A DNA stretch of 64,000 bases from Pratylenchus scribneri (Eukaryota > Nematoda > Chromadorea > Rhabditida > Pratylenchidae). The stretch spans positions 1,262,501-1,326,500 of the forward strand of contig JAQSEB010000086.1 of the NCBI GenBank assembly GCA_030063045.1, written 5' to 3'. Within the stretch, counting starts at the first letter, position 1. Every line of letters starts with the position of its first letter. Positions 45,829 through 58,100 of the stretch are shown here, in pieces. The position numbers and the translations under genes are program-made. The notes under the pieces are model-generated. The model worked only from the letters and a program-made list of their open reading frames with translations. It was not told the origin of the DNA and did no database searches.

Positions 45829-45903
45829 TGGTTCGCCTAGCGCATTGGTAATGTGCTTGGTTGAAATTGAAAGTGGGCCGGGTTCGATTCCCGGCCGGGG
45901 ATT
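45829..45903 (+). other. tRNA-like segment with A-box and B-box motifs (left foldback arm)
   Basis: TAGCGCATTGGTAATGTGC resembles a tRNA D-arm, and CCGGGTTCGATTCCCGG forms a perfect T-arm-like hairpin. The sequence after it (CCGGGGATT) does not pair with anything at the 5' side, so there is no acceptor stem. It is best read as a tRNA-derived pol III promoter remnant. Confidence 0.5.
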
Positions 45904-47792
45904 CTATTTTTCCTTGCTTCCTTGTTCGCATTTCGGCGGACTTCGTTGCCTCTCATGAACCAATAGAGTTAATACACAACTGCCGAGTTCCCGAGGGCTA
46001 GCCCTCCTCCAAAAGGAGTTTGGGGGCGCTTAGGCGACTGTGGGCCTCTAGGTTTGGGTTCCTAGACGGATACCATGCGGCACTATATGTGTCGGCGGAC
46101 ATGGGCCGACGTCCCCATTGGAGCATGAGAGGTGTCGATGTTCCCGATTTGTGGCTTGGAAGTTAGGGCCATCTTCCCTAATCGACCAAGAGCTAGACGA
46201 ATATACTCAATGGAAGAACTGGCAACTGATCGCCGACATTGAGGAGCCCTCATTTTTAGCATTTTTTTTTCAAATTAAAATCATTATGGAATTGGAAATT
46301 TGGAGAAAAAAAGGATGAAACAAATGGATTTAATTTGTATTTTGCCTTCATTTTTGCACACTTTTGCTTCATATTTCAGATGTTAATCATCGTAAAACAT
46401 GGTGAATAGACTCATTTGATGCGCAAGAGTGGATTTAGTAGTCTAGATTTCAATTTCGATTCCAATATATGGCCATCCAACAAAGATATGGCCAAAAAAC
46501 CACTTCGCCTTATTCCAATGGGCTATTATGGAGAATTTAAAGGTTAAATCCAAATTTCGGTATAAATAGCTTGGCCATAGCTCATTCGACGCGCAATGGT
46601 CGAATTAACAGGTAAAATTTCAATTTCGAGTTCGATAAATGGCCATCCAGCAAAGATATGGCGAAAAAACTACTTCACCTTATTCCAATGGGCTTTATGG
46701 AGGATTAAGGGTTAAATCCAAATTTCGGTAAAAACAACTTGGCCATAGCTCATTCGACGCGCAATGGTCGAATTAACAGGTAAAATTTCAATTTCGAGTT
46801 CGATAAATGGCCATCCAGCAAAGATATGGCCAAAAAACTACTTCACCTTATTCCAATGGGCTTTATGGAGGATTAAGGGTTAAATCCAAATTTCGGTAAA
46901 AACAACTTGGCCATAGCTCATTCAACGCGCAATGGTCGAATTAACAGGTAAAATTTCAATTTCGTGTCCGATAAATGGCCATCCAGCAAAGATATGGCCA
47001 AAAAACCACTTCACCTTATTCCAATGGGCTTTATGGAGGATTAAGGGTTAAATCCAAATTTCGGTAAAAACAACTTGGCCATAGCTCATTCAACGCGCAA
47101 TGGTCGAATTAACAGGGCAAAATTTCCATTTCGAATCCAATATATGGCCATCCAACAAAGATATGGCCAAAAAACTATTTCCCTTTATATTCCTCAATTA
47201 TTTTTGGGCTATTATCAATTTGGATTTGAAATTTTATATACTAAATCCACTCTTGCGCATCAAATGAGTCTATTCACCATGTTTTACGATGATTAACATC
47301 TGAAATATGAAGCAAAAGTGTGCAAAAATGAAGGCAAAATACAAATTAAATCCATTTGTTTCATCCTTTTTTTCTCCAAATTTCCAATTCCATAATGATT
47401 TTAATTTGAAAAAAAAAATGCTAAAAATGAGGGCTCCTCAATGTCGGCGATCAGTTGCCAGTTCTTCCATTGAGTATATTCGTCTAGCTCTTGGTCGATT
47501 AGGGAAGATGGCCCTAACTTCCAAGCCACAAATCGGGAACATCGACACCTCTCATGCTCCAATGGGGACGTCGGCCCATGTCCGCCGACACATATAGTGC
47601 CGCATGGTATCCGTCTAGGAACCCAAACCTAGAGGCCCACAGTCGCCTAAGCGCCCCCAAACTCCTTTTGGAGGAGGGCTAGCCCTCGGGAACTCGGCAG
47701 TTGTGTATTAACTCTATTGGTTCATGAGAGGCAACGACATCACTTCAATGCGAACAAGGAAGCAGGGGGAAAAATACAATCCCCGGCCGGTG

Positions 47793-47868
47793 GTCGAACC
47801 CGGCCCACTTTCAATTTCAACCAAGCACATTACCAATGCGCTAGGCGAACCACTGTACAATGAATTTA
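47793..47868 (-). other. tRNA-like segment with A-box and B-box motifs (right foldback arm)
   Basis: Reverse-complement twin of the segment at 45829-45903. The B-box hairpin is disturbed here (GGTTCGACCACCGG), so the left copy is the better preserved. Confidence 0.5.
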
Positions 47869-49148
47869 ATTTCTTTTATTTAAGAATGAAGGGGAGAAAG
47901 GAAGAATGTGAGGGCATTGGCATTTTTGGGCCATATCTCGGAAAGAAATTGGCCAAATTAAATAAATTTTTAACCAATTTAAAGAGCAAATTCTAGGCTA
48001 TAAAATGATAAAATTGTTGTTTTATTTCAATTAAAATTTTGGAAATTGATAAGCAAAAAACCGATAATATCCAAGGAAATTCGTTAGCATTTTTGGCCAT
48101 AACCCGGGAATGAATGGGCCAAATTTTATAAACTTTATATTAAATTAAACAGCAGATTCTAGGCTAATAAACAATATAATATTTTTCACTCTGATTATTT
48201 TAAAATTAAACTTTTTAATGGGCAAAAATCAACGATGAAATGCAAAGAGAAATGCATCGACATTTGCGATGCGACCAAAACTCGGGAAGAAATTGGCCAA
48301 ATTAAATAATTTTTATAATAAATTAACGAGAAAATGCCAAGCAATTTTATATAATTAATTGTCTATGGATTAATTTAAATTTCACCAATTAAATAAACCA
48401 AATATATCGATGACCTCCAAGGGAATCTTCTCGGATTGCGAGGGTATTTTTGGGCCAGAACTTAATAATAAATTGGCCAAATTAAATAATTTTGTTATCA
48501 GAGCAGATTTCAGTCAATTTTATAAATATAAATTTCTTAGCATTATTTTAATATTTGGTAAATTTAATTAGCAAAAAACATTGACAATATCTAATTGAAA
48601 GCAATCCCATTTTTAGGCCATAACTCCGGAATAAATAGGCCATATTAAATAAATTTATATCAAATTAAAGTGCAGATTCTAGACTATAAAATGATACAAA
48701 AAAATTATCTTAATTTTTTTTAATTTTGCGATTTATTTGTTTTCAAATAAAATCTTTTACCATTTACCCATTTTACAATTTGTTAATATTTTTTTTATCA
48801 AACAATGTGGAAATTAAATGATATAAAACCTACACAATAAAATATTAATTGATTGAAATATTTTAATTAAATTTGTTTTGAGTATAATTATTACAATGAA
48901 ATGGCACAAAAGCGGGTCGATTAGGAGAAAGAAAAAATGATAAAAAATTTGTTCATTTTGTTGGATGAATAGCACCAAAGGAAAAGCCAAAAGAAATATA
49001 ATTATTAACAAAAAAATTTTACAAATTGGTTTTGAAACAGTGCAGAAGGGAAAGCAGAGAAATTGGATGCGGGGTGGGCAAAGTAAGCAAAAGACACCCG
49101 TGTCTTCATTGGGAGATAATTAAATAAAATATTAGGTAAAAATGGCCA

Positions 49149-52100
49149 TCAAACTGGATCACTTTCCCTCAAATAATTCTTGTTATCCTCCACCACGGAT
49201 GTGACCAGCCCCTTGCTTTCCAGAATTCGTAGGCGTTTTTCCACCGCATTTTTGTATTTTTGCAACAGTGCTTTGTCTTGTTCATTTTGGACCTGAAAAA
49301 AGTAAAAGAAATTAAAATAGTCGAAAAAAATTAAAATAATTAAAATCGGTTTAATGGTTTAAAACCTATATCCGCAAACCATATACCCAAAATTGAATAG
49401 AGCTGGTCAAGACGCATTAATGGTATATAATTTGGTTGTGGTTTGGTCAACAATTAAAGGGTATTAAACGGTTTAAACCAATTTTGGTTTAAAGGTTCAG
49501 AGAACTAAGTTAATATTGGTTAAACCCAGACAAAAGATAATAAATGATGCATTTTGATGTGATCTATTAACTAGGTATATGGTTTGGGTACTAGGTTTTA
49601 AACCATTGGATTTAGGTCGAGAATAACCAATAAACCAGTTTAGGTTCTAAACCATTGAATCGCTTTAGGTTTTAACCAGTGAACCTGTTTAGGTTTTAAA
49701 CCATTGAACCGGTTAAAATCATTTCGGCATTTCCAAAAAAATGAATTAACACTTACCGTAAAAAGGAGGGTATGAAGCATCATGTAGGCCATTTGATAGC
49801 GTTTTGGGCATAATTGCGGTTTTCCAAACAGTTCATCCAATGCGGCGGATTGGCACAAATCGATGGCATGTTGGTACATTATTCGTTCAGCGGAGACGAC
49901 CATTGTTTGTGGGTCATTGCCGGGGATGCCCAACGAGGCCAACTCTTGAGATCGGGCCAGACACTATGCGGAAAATTAAATTATTGAGGGTAATAAAAAA
50001 TTTTTTAAGTAACGGAATTTTGGGTGAAAAAATCGCAAAATAGTTTATAAAATTGCCAAAAATTAATAGGTTTCGGGGTCTTCAAAAAGGTGAATTTTTG
50101 GGTTTTATTGCATTTTTTAATGAAATTTTTTCAAGAAAAAGTACCAAAATAAGGTTAAAAATTGGTCAAAAAATTAAGTCAAAAATATAAAATAGGTCAA
50201 AAAAATCCGAACCCAGAACCCTAATAAATTTATTATTAAAATTTACTTACAAAATGATATTTTTCATTGAGCTGATTGAGCACATTTTGGACGGCCGGAG
50301 ATGGATGAAGGGTGTCGGCATTTACTGCAAATATTGTTTGGTTAATTTAAAAATAGAAATAAAATTAATTTACCAAAAAGGAATTTTTTAAAAAAATTTT
50401 TTCCGAAAAATAAAAATTCAGAAATTACTCACTTTGTTTTTGTGCCATCACCAATGCCGATGACAGGATATGTAGTGCGCGAATGTAGAGGACCAATTGT
50501 TCGGCTCTTCGATAGCTGTCCGAAGATGGTTGCTTCTATAAATTTTGTAATCAATAATAAATAGAAAAAAAATATTAATTTACTATTTTTTAATTCCCAT
50601 TAAATTTTCTGTTCGAAAAATTAAAATTTTTGTGGCCATAAAATTTGGCCATAACAAAATGTTTGGGGCTAAGGATTAGGCTTATAGGCAGAATAAGGTT
50701 AAAAAGAGTAGCCTTAAATTTATTGATTTTTTGACAAGAAAATTTTTTGGTAAGTTCAATGATTTTATGGGTAAATAAATGAATTCCAATCAACAAAAAT
50801 ATGTAACATCCAAAAAACTGACCGCTTTTCGTTTGCTGCTTTCCACCATGGCAATTGCTATTGGATTGGATTTGTTCTCGGCAACGCAAACAATCGCTTC
50901 GATAAGTTCAAGGACAAAACGCAGTTTGGCCAGTGTTTGCCGATGACCCGCCTCCAGCAGTGTTTCTTGCTCAAGTTCGGGTGGAGGAGGCTCTGGGGCT
51001 GCATCCAATAATTTTGTGTCTATTCCTCCAATTTGATGATTTCCTGCATTTGCCGTGGATTTTGTTGGCATTGAAGGGCAATTGGATGGAGAAGAAGTGG
51101 GCAATGGTGATGGTTTCGGTTCAGATTTTGATTGTGGATTTTTATTTTCCGTGCCCGTTTCAACGCTCAAACTTTCCATCATTTGGGAAACGGATTCATC
51201 TTTAAAAAGAGGAGAATTAATTTTTGAGAATCTAAAAAAAATTAATTTATTCCAGAAAAAACTAACCGGAAAGAAAAATGTGTTTCATTCCAGAAAAAAA
51301 CTACCGGAAAGAATTTGTGGTTCATTCCGGAAAAAACTAACCGGAAAGAATTTGTGTTTTATTCCGGAAAAAACTAACCGGAAGAATTTGTGTTTCATTC
51401 CGGAAAAAACTCACCGGAAAGAATTTGTGTTTTATTCCGGAAAAAACTAACCGGAAGAATTTGTGTTTCTTCCGGAAAAAACTAACCGGAAAGAATTTGT
51501 GTTTCATTCCGGAAAAAACTAACCGGAAAGAATTAGTGTTTCATTCCGGAAAAAACTAACCGGAAAGAATTTGTGTTTCATTACGGAAAAAACTAACCGG
51601 AAAGAATTGTGTTTCATTCCGGAAAAAACTAACCGGAAAGAATTGTGTTTCATTCCGGAAAAAACTAACCGGAAAGAATTTGTGTTTCATTCCGGAAAAA
51701 ACTGACCGGAAAGAATTTGTGTTTCATTCCGGAAAAAACTAACCGGAAAGAATTTGTATTTCATTCCGGAAAAAACTAACCGGAAAGAATTTGTGTTTCA
51801 TTCCGGAAAAAACTAACCGGAAAGGAAAATGTGTTTCATTCCGGAAAAAACTAACCGGAAAAATTTGTGTTTTTAATCCCGGAAAAAACTAACCGGAAAG
51901 AATTGTGTTTCATTCCGGAAAAAACTAACCGGAAAGAAAAATGTGTTTCATTCCGGAAAGAACTAACCGGAAAGAATTGTGTTTTATTCCGGAAAAACTA
52001 ACCGGAAAGAATTGTGTTTCATTCCGGAAAAAACTAACCGGAAAGAAAAATGTGTTTCATTCCGAAAAACTAACCGGAAAGAATTTGTGTTTTATTCCGG

Positions 52101-55100
52101 AAAAAACTAACCGGAAAGAATTTGTGTTTTATTCCGGAAAAACTACCGGAAAGAATTTGTGTTTCATTCCGGAAAAAACTAACCGGAAGAAAAATGTGTT
52201 TCTTTCCGGAAAGAACTAACCGGAAAGAATTGTGTTTCTCCGGAAAGAACTAACCGGAAAGAATTGTGTTTCATTCCGGAAAGAATTGTGTTTCATTCCG
52301 GAGAAAACTAACCGGAAAGAAAAATGTGTTTCATTCCGGAAAAAACTAACCGGAAAGAATTTGTGTTTCATTCCGGAAAAACTAACCGGAAAAATTTGTG
52401 TTTTTAATCCCGGAAAAAACTAACCGGAAAGAATTTGTGTTTTATTAAGGAAGGAATTAATGGGAAATTTGTATTTAATTGAGTAATATTAATATTTTTG
52501 ATTTCAATTTTTTCTGGATAATATTACTAATTTCAAATCCACAAAAATAAACTTACCCATGTATTCTTCTGCTGCAGCAAATGGCAATTGAATCGGATCA
52601 TCCATTCCCTCCTCATCCTCTTCATCACTTTCCGCCGAAGAAGACGTCCTTTGCGCATTCACAACTTTGATGTCCGCTTTGACGGCCGCCGTCGATGAAA
52701 ATGCCGTCGTCGACTCATTTGGCGATGCATTCAAATAGCGAATATTGTCCAGCTCCATTTTCTTCGGTGCTTCCAATTCATGCTTTTGTCCATTTCCGCC
52801 CAAATTTGAGAGTGGAAGAGCGCAAGTCGCCGACTTTGGAATTGAATGGGCTGGGGTAACAATTTGTGCTGTTGCTATAAATGGCATTGGTGTAATTTTT
52901 GAATGTAATTGGAATTTTTTTATTCAAGTCTGTTTGATTCATGTATGGATATGGATGGTACAATTACCACAGGGCAGTGGCGGCGCCAGGATTTTGGGAA
53001 GGGAGGAGCACTTTTTCGAGCTTTTTTTTTGCTCATTTGTAAACACCGGTATTTTCGCCGAAAAATGGCCGCGCAGCGGAAAAATTCGGCCCAAAATGGC
53101 CGCGCAGCGAAAAAATTAGGCCCAAGAAGGCCGCGAAGCGGAAAAATTCGACCTAAAGTGGCCGCGCAACGAAAAAATTTGAGCATGAAAAAGGGTCCTC
53201 CCTTTATTTTTTTCCTCCCCTTCCCCCAATGGGGGGAGTACTTCCCCCAAGTGCACCCCCCTGGCGCCGCCACTGCCACAGGGAATTGATTTTTGGAGTT
53301 TAACTTACTTTTTATTAGAATTGATGAATATTTTAAGTTTTAAATTTTTTTACTTAAAAATCTGAATCCAATCCATAGCTGTTCATCCCTATACCTAGTT
53401 TTCAAATCTCATAATCCAGCCAGTCAAGAGGGTATGTTCTAGGTTCCGGTTGTTGTGGACTAGTTTTGTGCTTTCTGATTCATTCTAAACTGAACTTGAA
53501 AAATATTATAATTTTATAAATAGATTTTTATATGAGATGCTAATGTAGTTTTTTACTCAATTAAAAGTTAAAACCATATAAAATCATGCTACGATTCAAG
53601 TAGACTAGAAAAATCCCACCTGTGTTGGTGTTGGCCAAATGTGCGGTGGATGAAGTTTGGCCGCCAATTTCTGCCGTTTCATTTGTGCCCGCAATGTCCG
53701 TTGTGGTGTTCCGTCGAATACGGCCACCACCACCAAATGCAACCGGTAGGCCTGAGGAACGGGGCAAATTCGACGACTTCAGTGGCTGCTGATCGTAGAC
53801 AATGAATCGGGCTAAAAAATTTATGAAAATTATTTATAACAAAATTTCGGCATGTATTAACACTGAGGACTGGGAATTAGCCAAAATTATGATTATAATC
53901 CAAAAAATTGCTTAAATGTTGATTTAATTGAGTTTAATTAATCCACATTCCCTAACAACTTATTTAGGACTTCTTAAAATTCGGCTAAATATAATTTAAA
54001 ATTATATTAATTGATTTTGCTTAAATTTAATGTAATATATTAGAGGCTTATAAAAAGTAAGCTCAAAAGAAATACAAATTAAATTCACAAAATGATTGCA
54101 AAGTAGATAAAAGGAATGTATTAAAGGTCTACGGTTAAATTCCCATTACAAATATGTATTGTTCTGGTTTGGGGTGCTCTATATTAGACTAGAAAGGTTT
54201 GTAAACTGACTTAATATTAAGCTAAATCCATATTAAAATTAAGTTAAAGGTAATCCGAAATTAGCCTAAGCCTTTAAGAATAGCAATAAAACGAATTAAT
54301 AATAATCCTAAATCAAAACCCAAGTCATAAAATTTCGTTATGGTCAATTTTATATGGCCTCAATAATTATTTTTTAAATTATTATTTTTATTTATTAAAA
54401 TTAAATTTAAACTCACTTTCTGGCACTTCAATTTTCTCAACCGAAGGGATTCGTGCGATTTTCTCCCTCAATTCTTCACCGCTGCTCTTTTCATTGAAAT
54501 GGGTGGACCGTCGTTCTTCCGTTTGGTGAGCGCCCAAATTTGCCGCATTTTTCCTCTCTTCCATTTTCACAAAAGCATGCCGTTGATTGGGCACCGGAAC
54601 GGCGCGGCCATTTGATGGGGGCGGAGGTTTTTGATGGCGAGAACTGTGCACCTATAAAATTTTGGGATATGATTTTTAGTTGAATTTAATGGAATTTATG
54701 GAAAATTTGTCGAATATTTTTTAGTTTCGTTCAACATCAAAATCTCTATATGACAAAAACCCCTACAGAGAAAATTTTTAGGGCTAAATCGAGGATGCAT
54801 TTTCGTTAAAATTCACAGTGTGGCCATTTTTGTATAAAATATGCCCAAAAAGGCCATTTATGCTACTGGGCTATAAATTTAATTTTTTATTCGGAGGATC
54901 AATTCTGTGTTTTTTTTTTTTTTGGCTAACTTTAAATCCAGAGGTTTAAAGGCATAATTTTTTCTATAGGGATATTGGCTATTTTTTAAAATTTTGTAGA
55001 CTTTTCCCTAAGGCCATGTACATACTTTTTGTGACAGAATCACATGTGAGCCTCACAAAGTGAGTGGTGACCCAATCACACTTTGGTGAGGCGTTCGCGT

Positions 55101-58100
55101 ACATACTTGGTGAGGCCACACCCCTTTCCGGCCGAGTGTGAACGAGTCACAATTGTGACTCTGTCACCAAAAAATGCGTGTATACTTTTTTGGTGAGGGG
55201 AAGAAAAAATGTGTGAGCCGTTCTGCACTTGTCACCACTCATGTATCAAGACAACCATGGTACCAAATGGCCCCATTGTTTTTCTAATATTGTTAAGCAT
55301 ATTTTAAAATATTTTTAGAAATTTTTTTCAGAATTTTTTATCCATCCACTTTCGAGAAAAATGCAATTGAAAATAATTAAAATGAACGCCTCACCACCCA
55401 TGTTTTGATGGAAAACACCGGCCAATCCCAATGATGTGATAGTGAAAAATGATCAGAAAAAAATTGGGAATATTTTAAAAATAAAAGGAGAAATTTTCGT
55501 CAAACTGCTTCTTGTCCCTGCCAAGGTTTTGAACCAAAATTTTAACCGGTTTCCTGTGAACCTCTAACGCCATGTTCTATACATCATTGGATAGGGCTTG
55601 TCGAGTAGAATAATAATATAAAAAAATTTTGTAAATCGGTCGTCAAATAAAAAAGTTATGGCCTCCAGAATGTCAGGAATATGCAAATTTCCAGAGCCGC
55701 TAACTCGCCATGTAGTTGACCAAATTCGATGTTGCATAGCTTGTTGGAAAGAGGAGAAAAAGGGCTACAAAATATGTGAAAAGCAATTTCCTATATTCAT
55801 CTTGTCCATTTTTATAACTCATTTTATATCCAAATCCGCTTATCATATATCCATGTTTTCAAATTTCAAAATTGATTTCATTTTTGGATTCTCCGTAGTC
55901 GATTTACTTTATATGGAATTAATTTGAACGAGATTTGGCCACGAATTTGATGAGAAAAACCGGTTTAAAAAATTGGAGAGGCATTCGCAACGACTCACCA
56001 TGTGAGCCTCACAACTCACAAAAAAGGGGGAAACAGTATATACACCAACCACTCACCACTTGTGAGGCAAGAAATAGAGAAAGAAAATAGCGTGGTGAGG
56101 TGATACCTGTCACCAAGTATGTACAGGGCCTAAAGAGTGCTATCTATAATGGATGAGGCCTCTGCTGGCCATTTTATTTTCCCAACGCTACCAATCCTAG
56201 TATTTGGTAAGCCAAAATGGCAATATTAAAATATTTATTACCACAGATAGGACCATAAGACAAATTTGCAAATGTTGGCTTTGCTTACAAATCAAAATAA
56301 TGTCGAAATTTGTGATTGGAATCCCATAAAATTATATTAGGAAACATATTTTCTTAGCTAATAAGCCATAAAATTTAGCTGGAAAACCGTACCTGAACTT
56401 GTTTGACCGGATTGTCTGGGCCAGAACCGGTGGAGGAGCCGGCCGAATGTTGCAAATTCTGCTGTGAATTTGTTCGAGAATGCAAATGTGATTGTTGGCG
56501 CATTTCTTGCAGCGGAGGGAGGAAGGTGAATTCGCCGGACTCATTCATTGTCGCCGATTGGGGAATTGTGGCCATTGTGGATTGAGGACGGTCCAAGGAG
56601 GCTAAAAATTTGGAGAATTTAATCCATGACAAAAAATTTTCAAATTCAGTAAAAATTTCAACAAAAATTCAGATTTTATGGTCAAAATTTAGATATTTTG
56701 ATAAATGTAAAAAATCAAAGAAAAAACTATTATTCTTAAATAAAAATTCATTTAAAAATCATATCAAATTTTAAAATTTTTGAACCTTAAATTTTCGAAA
56801 TTTTATGAAAAATATCTCTTTAAGGAAAGCCAAAAAATTGCCTTTATAGAGAAAATTAAATCGAAATGGTTCAATAGGAGAAAAAATATTAGAAAAATAA
56901 AAATTTATGAAAAATAAAAAATTAAATAAAAGCCCCGATTTAAATAATAATCTAGAGAAAGCAAATTGTTGCCGTTTATATAACTTTTCAAGGACTAAAC
57001 CTGTTTTAATGCCTTTGTTTTAACAAATTAAAGAGTAGATTTTTGGCTATACAATAATATTAATTTTATTTAAATTGGCTCAGAATTGTCCAAGTTATGC
57101 TCAAAAAACCACTGAAAATTTCGCTAATTCAATAGTAAAGGTCATTTTAAATGATTTTTTGGCCATAACTCTAATAATTTTGAACCAATTAAAATAAAAT
57201 GAATATCTTTTGATAGCCAAAAGTCTGCTCTTCTTTAATTTAATAACAAAATCATCAAAATTTGTTTCATTCCTTCAATTTTAAATATCTTACCTGGTCT
57301 CATTTGGGAATATGGCTGCGCTGCTGCGGCGGATTTTCCCGGAACAAATGGTGGAATTTGACGTCGGAGTGAACCCGGTTGATGGGCATAGGCACCGCCG
57401 GTTCTAGCAGGTTGAGGCTGAAAATAAATTAATAAAATTATTAATTAATAAATGAATGATTTTAATTACTGAAAAAGGAATTTCTAAAGCCAAAATAATT
57501 ATAACCGGTTTAAAACCTATATTTATAAACCATATACCCAAAATTGGATAGAGCTGGTCAATACGCGTTGAATATGGAATATAATTTGTCATGGTTTGGT
57601 CAACAATTAAAGGGTATTAAACGGTTTAAACCAATTTTGGTTTGGTCAACAATTAAAGGGTATTAAACGGTTTAAACCAATTTTGGTTTGGTCAACAATT
57701 AAAGGGTATTAAATGGTTTAAACCAATTTTGGTTTGGTCAACAATTAAAGGGTATTAAACGGTTTAAACCAATTTTGGTTTGGTCAACAATTAAAGGGTA
57801 TTAAACGGTTTAAACCAATTTTGGTTTGGTCAACAATTAAAGGGTATTAAACGGTTTAAACCCATTTTGGTTTGGTCAACAATTAAAGGGTATTAAACGG
57901 TTTAACAACAATTAAAGGGTATTAAACGGTTTAAAACCAATTTTGGTTTAATGGTTCAAATCTAAGTTAGAATTTTGGTTAAACCGAAGCCAAAATATAA
58001 TCAAATGATGAGTTTTGATAAGATCTATCGATTGGGTATAAGGTTTACGGATCTAGGACAAATCATTGAACCGTTACTTCGTCAATTTCAATATTTTCTT

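Larger units (their letters stand above)
44975..48700. mobile_element. Large foldback element with GC-rich, tRNA-like inner arms and a 168-bp satellite core
   Basis: Inverted arms of about 1.45 kb (44975-46440 against 47245-48700). The inner 600 bases of each arm are almost identical and GC-rich (GGCGCTTAGGCGACTGTGGG and its complement). Outer parts are degenerate 180-base sub-repeats around GGCCAATTTATTCC. The loop (about 46440-47190) holds about four tandem copies of a 168-bp unit (TCCAAATTTCGG at 46549, 46717, 46885, 47053). Each arm carries TAGCGCATTGGTAATGTGC followed by GGCCGGGTTCGATTCCCGG, which resemble pol III A and B boxes. No transposase is seen. Confidence 0.8.
44720..49148. other. 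Intergenic region between the converging prefoldin and unc-51 genes
   Basis: No protein gene supported. It is almost wholly occupied by the foldback element at about 44975-48700. On either side is a related AT-rich segment in direct orientation containing CACAATAAAATATT and a GATTGATTGA-like tract (about 44886-44950 and 48806-48870). Confidence 0.7.

Noticed and set aside
45829..45903. Functional tRNA gene
   Set aside because: A- and B-box motifs are good, but the 3' end after the T-arm has no complementary 5' acceptor strand and the spacing lacks an anticodon stem.
46118..46318. Short open frame within the foldback arm
   Set aside because: Part of a repeated element whose mirror copy is equally open; no domain.
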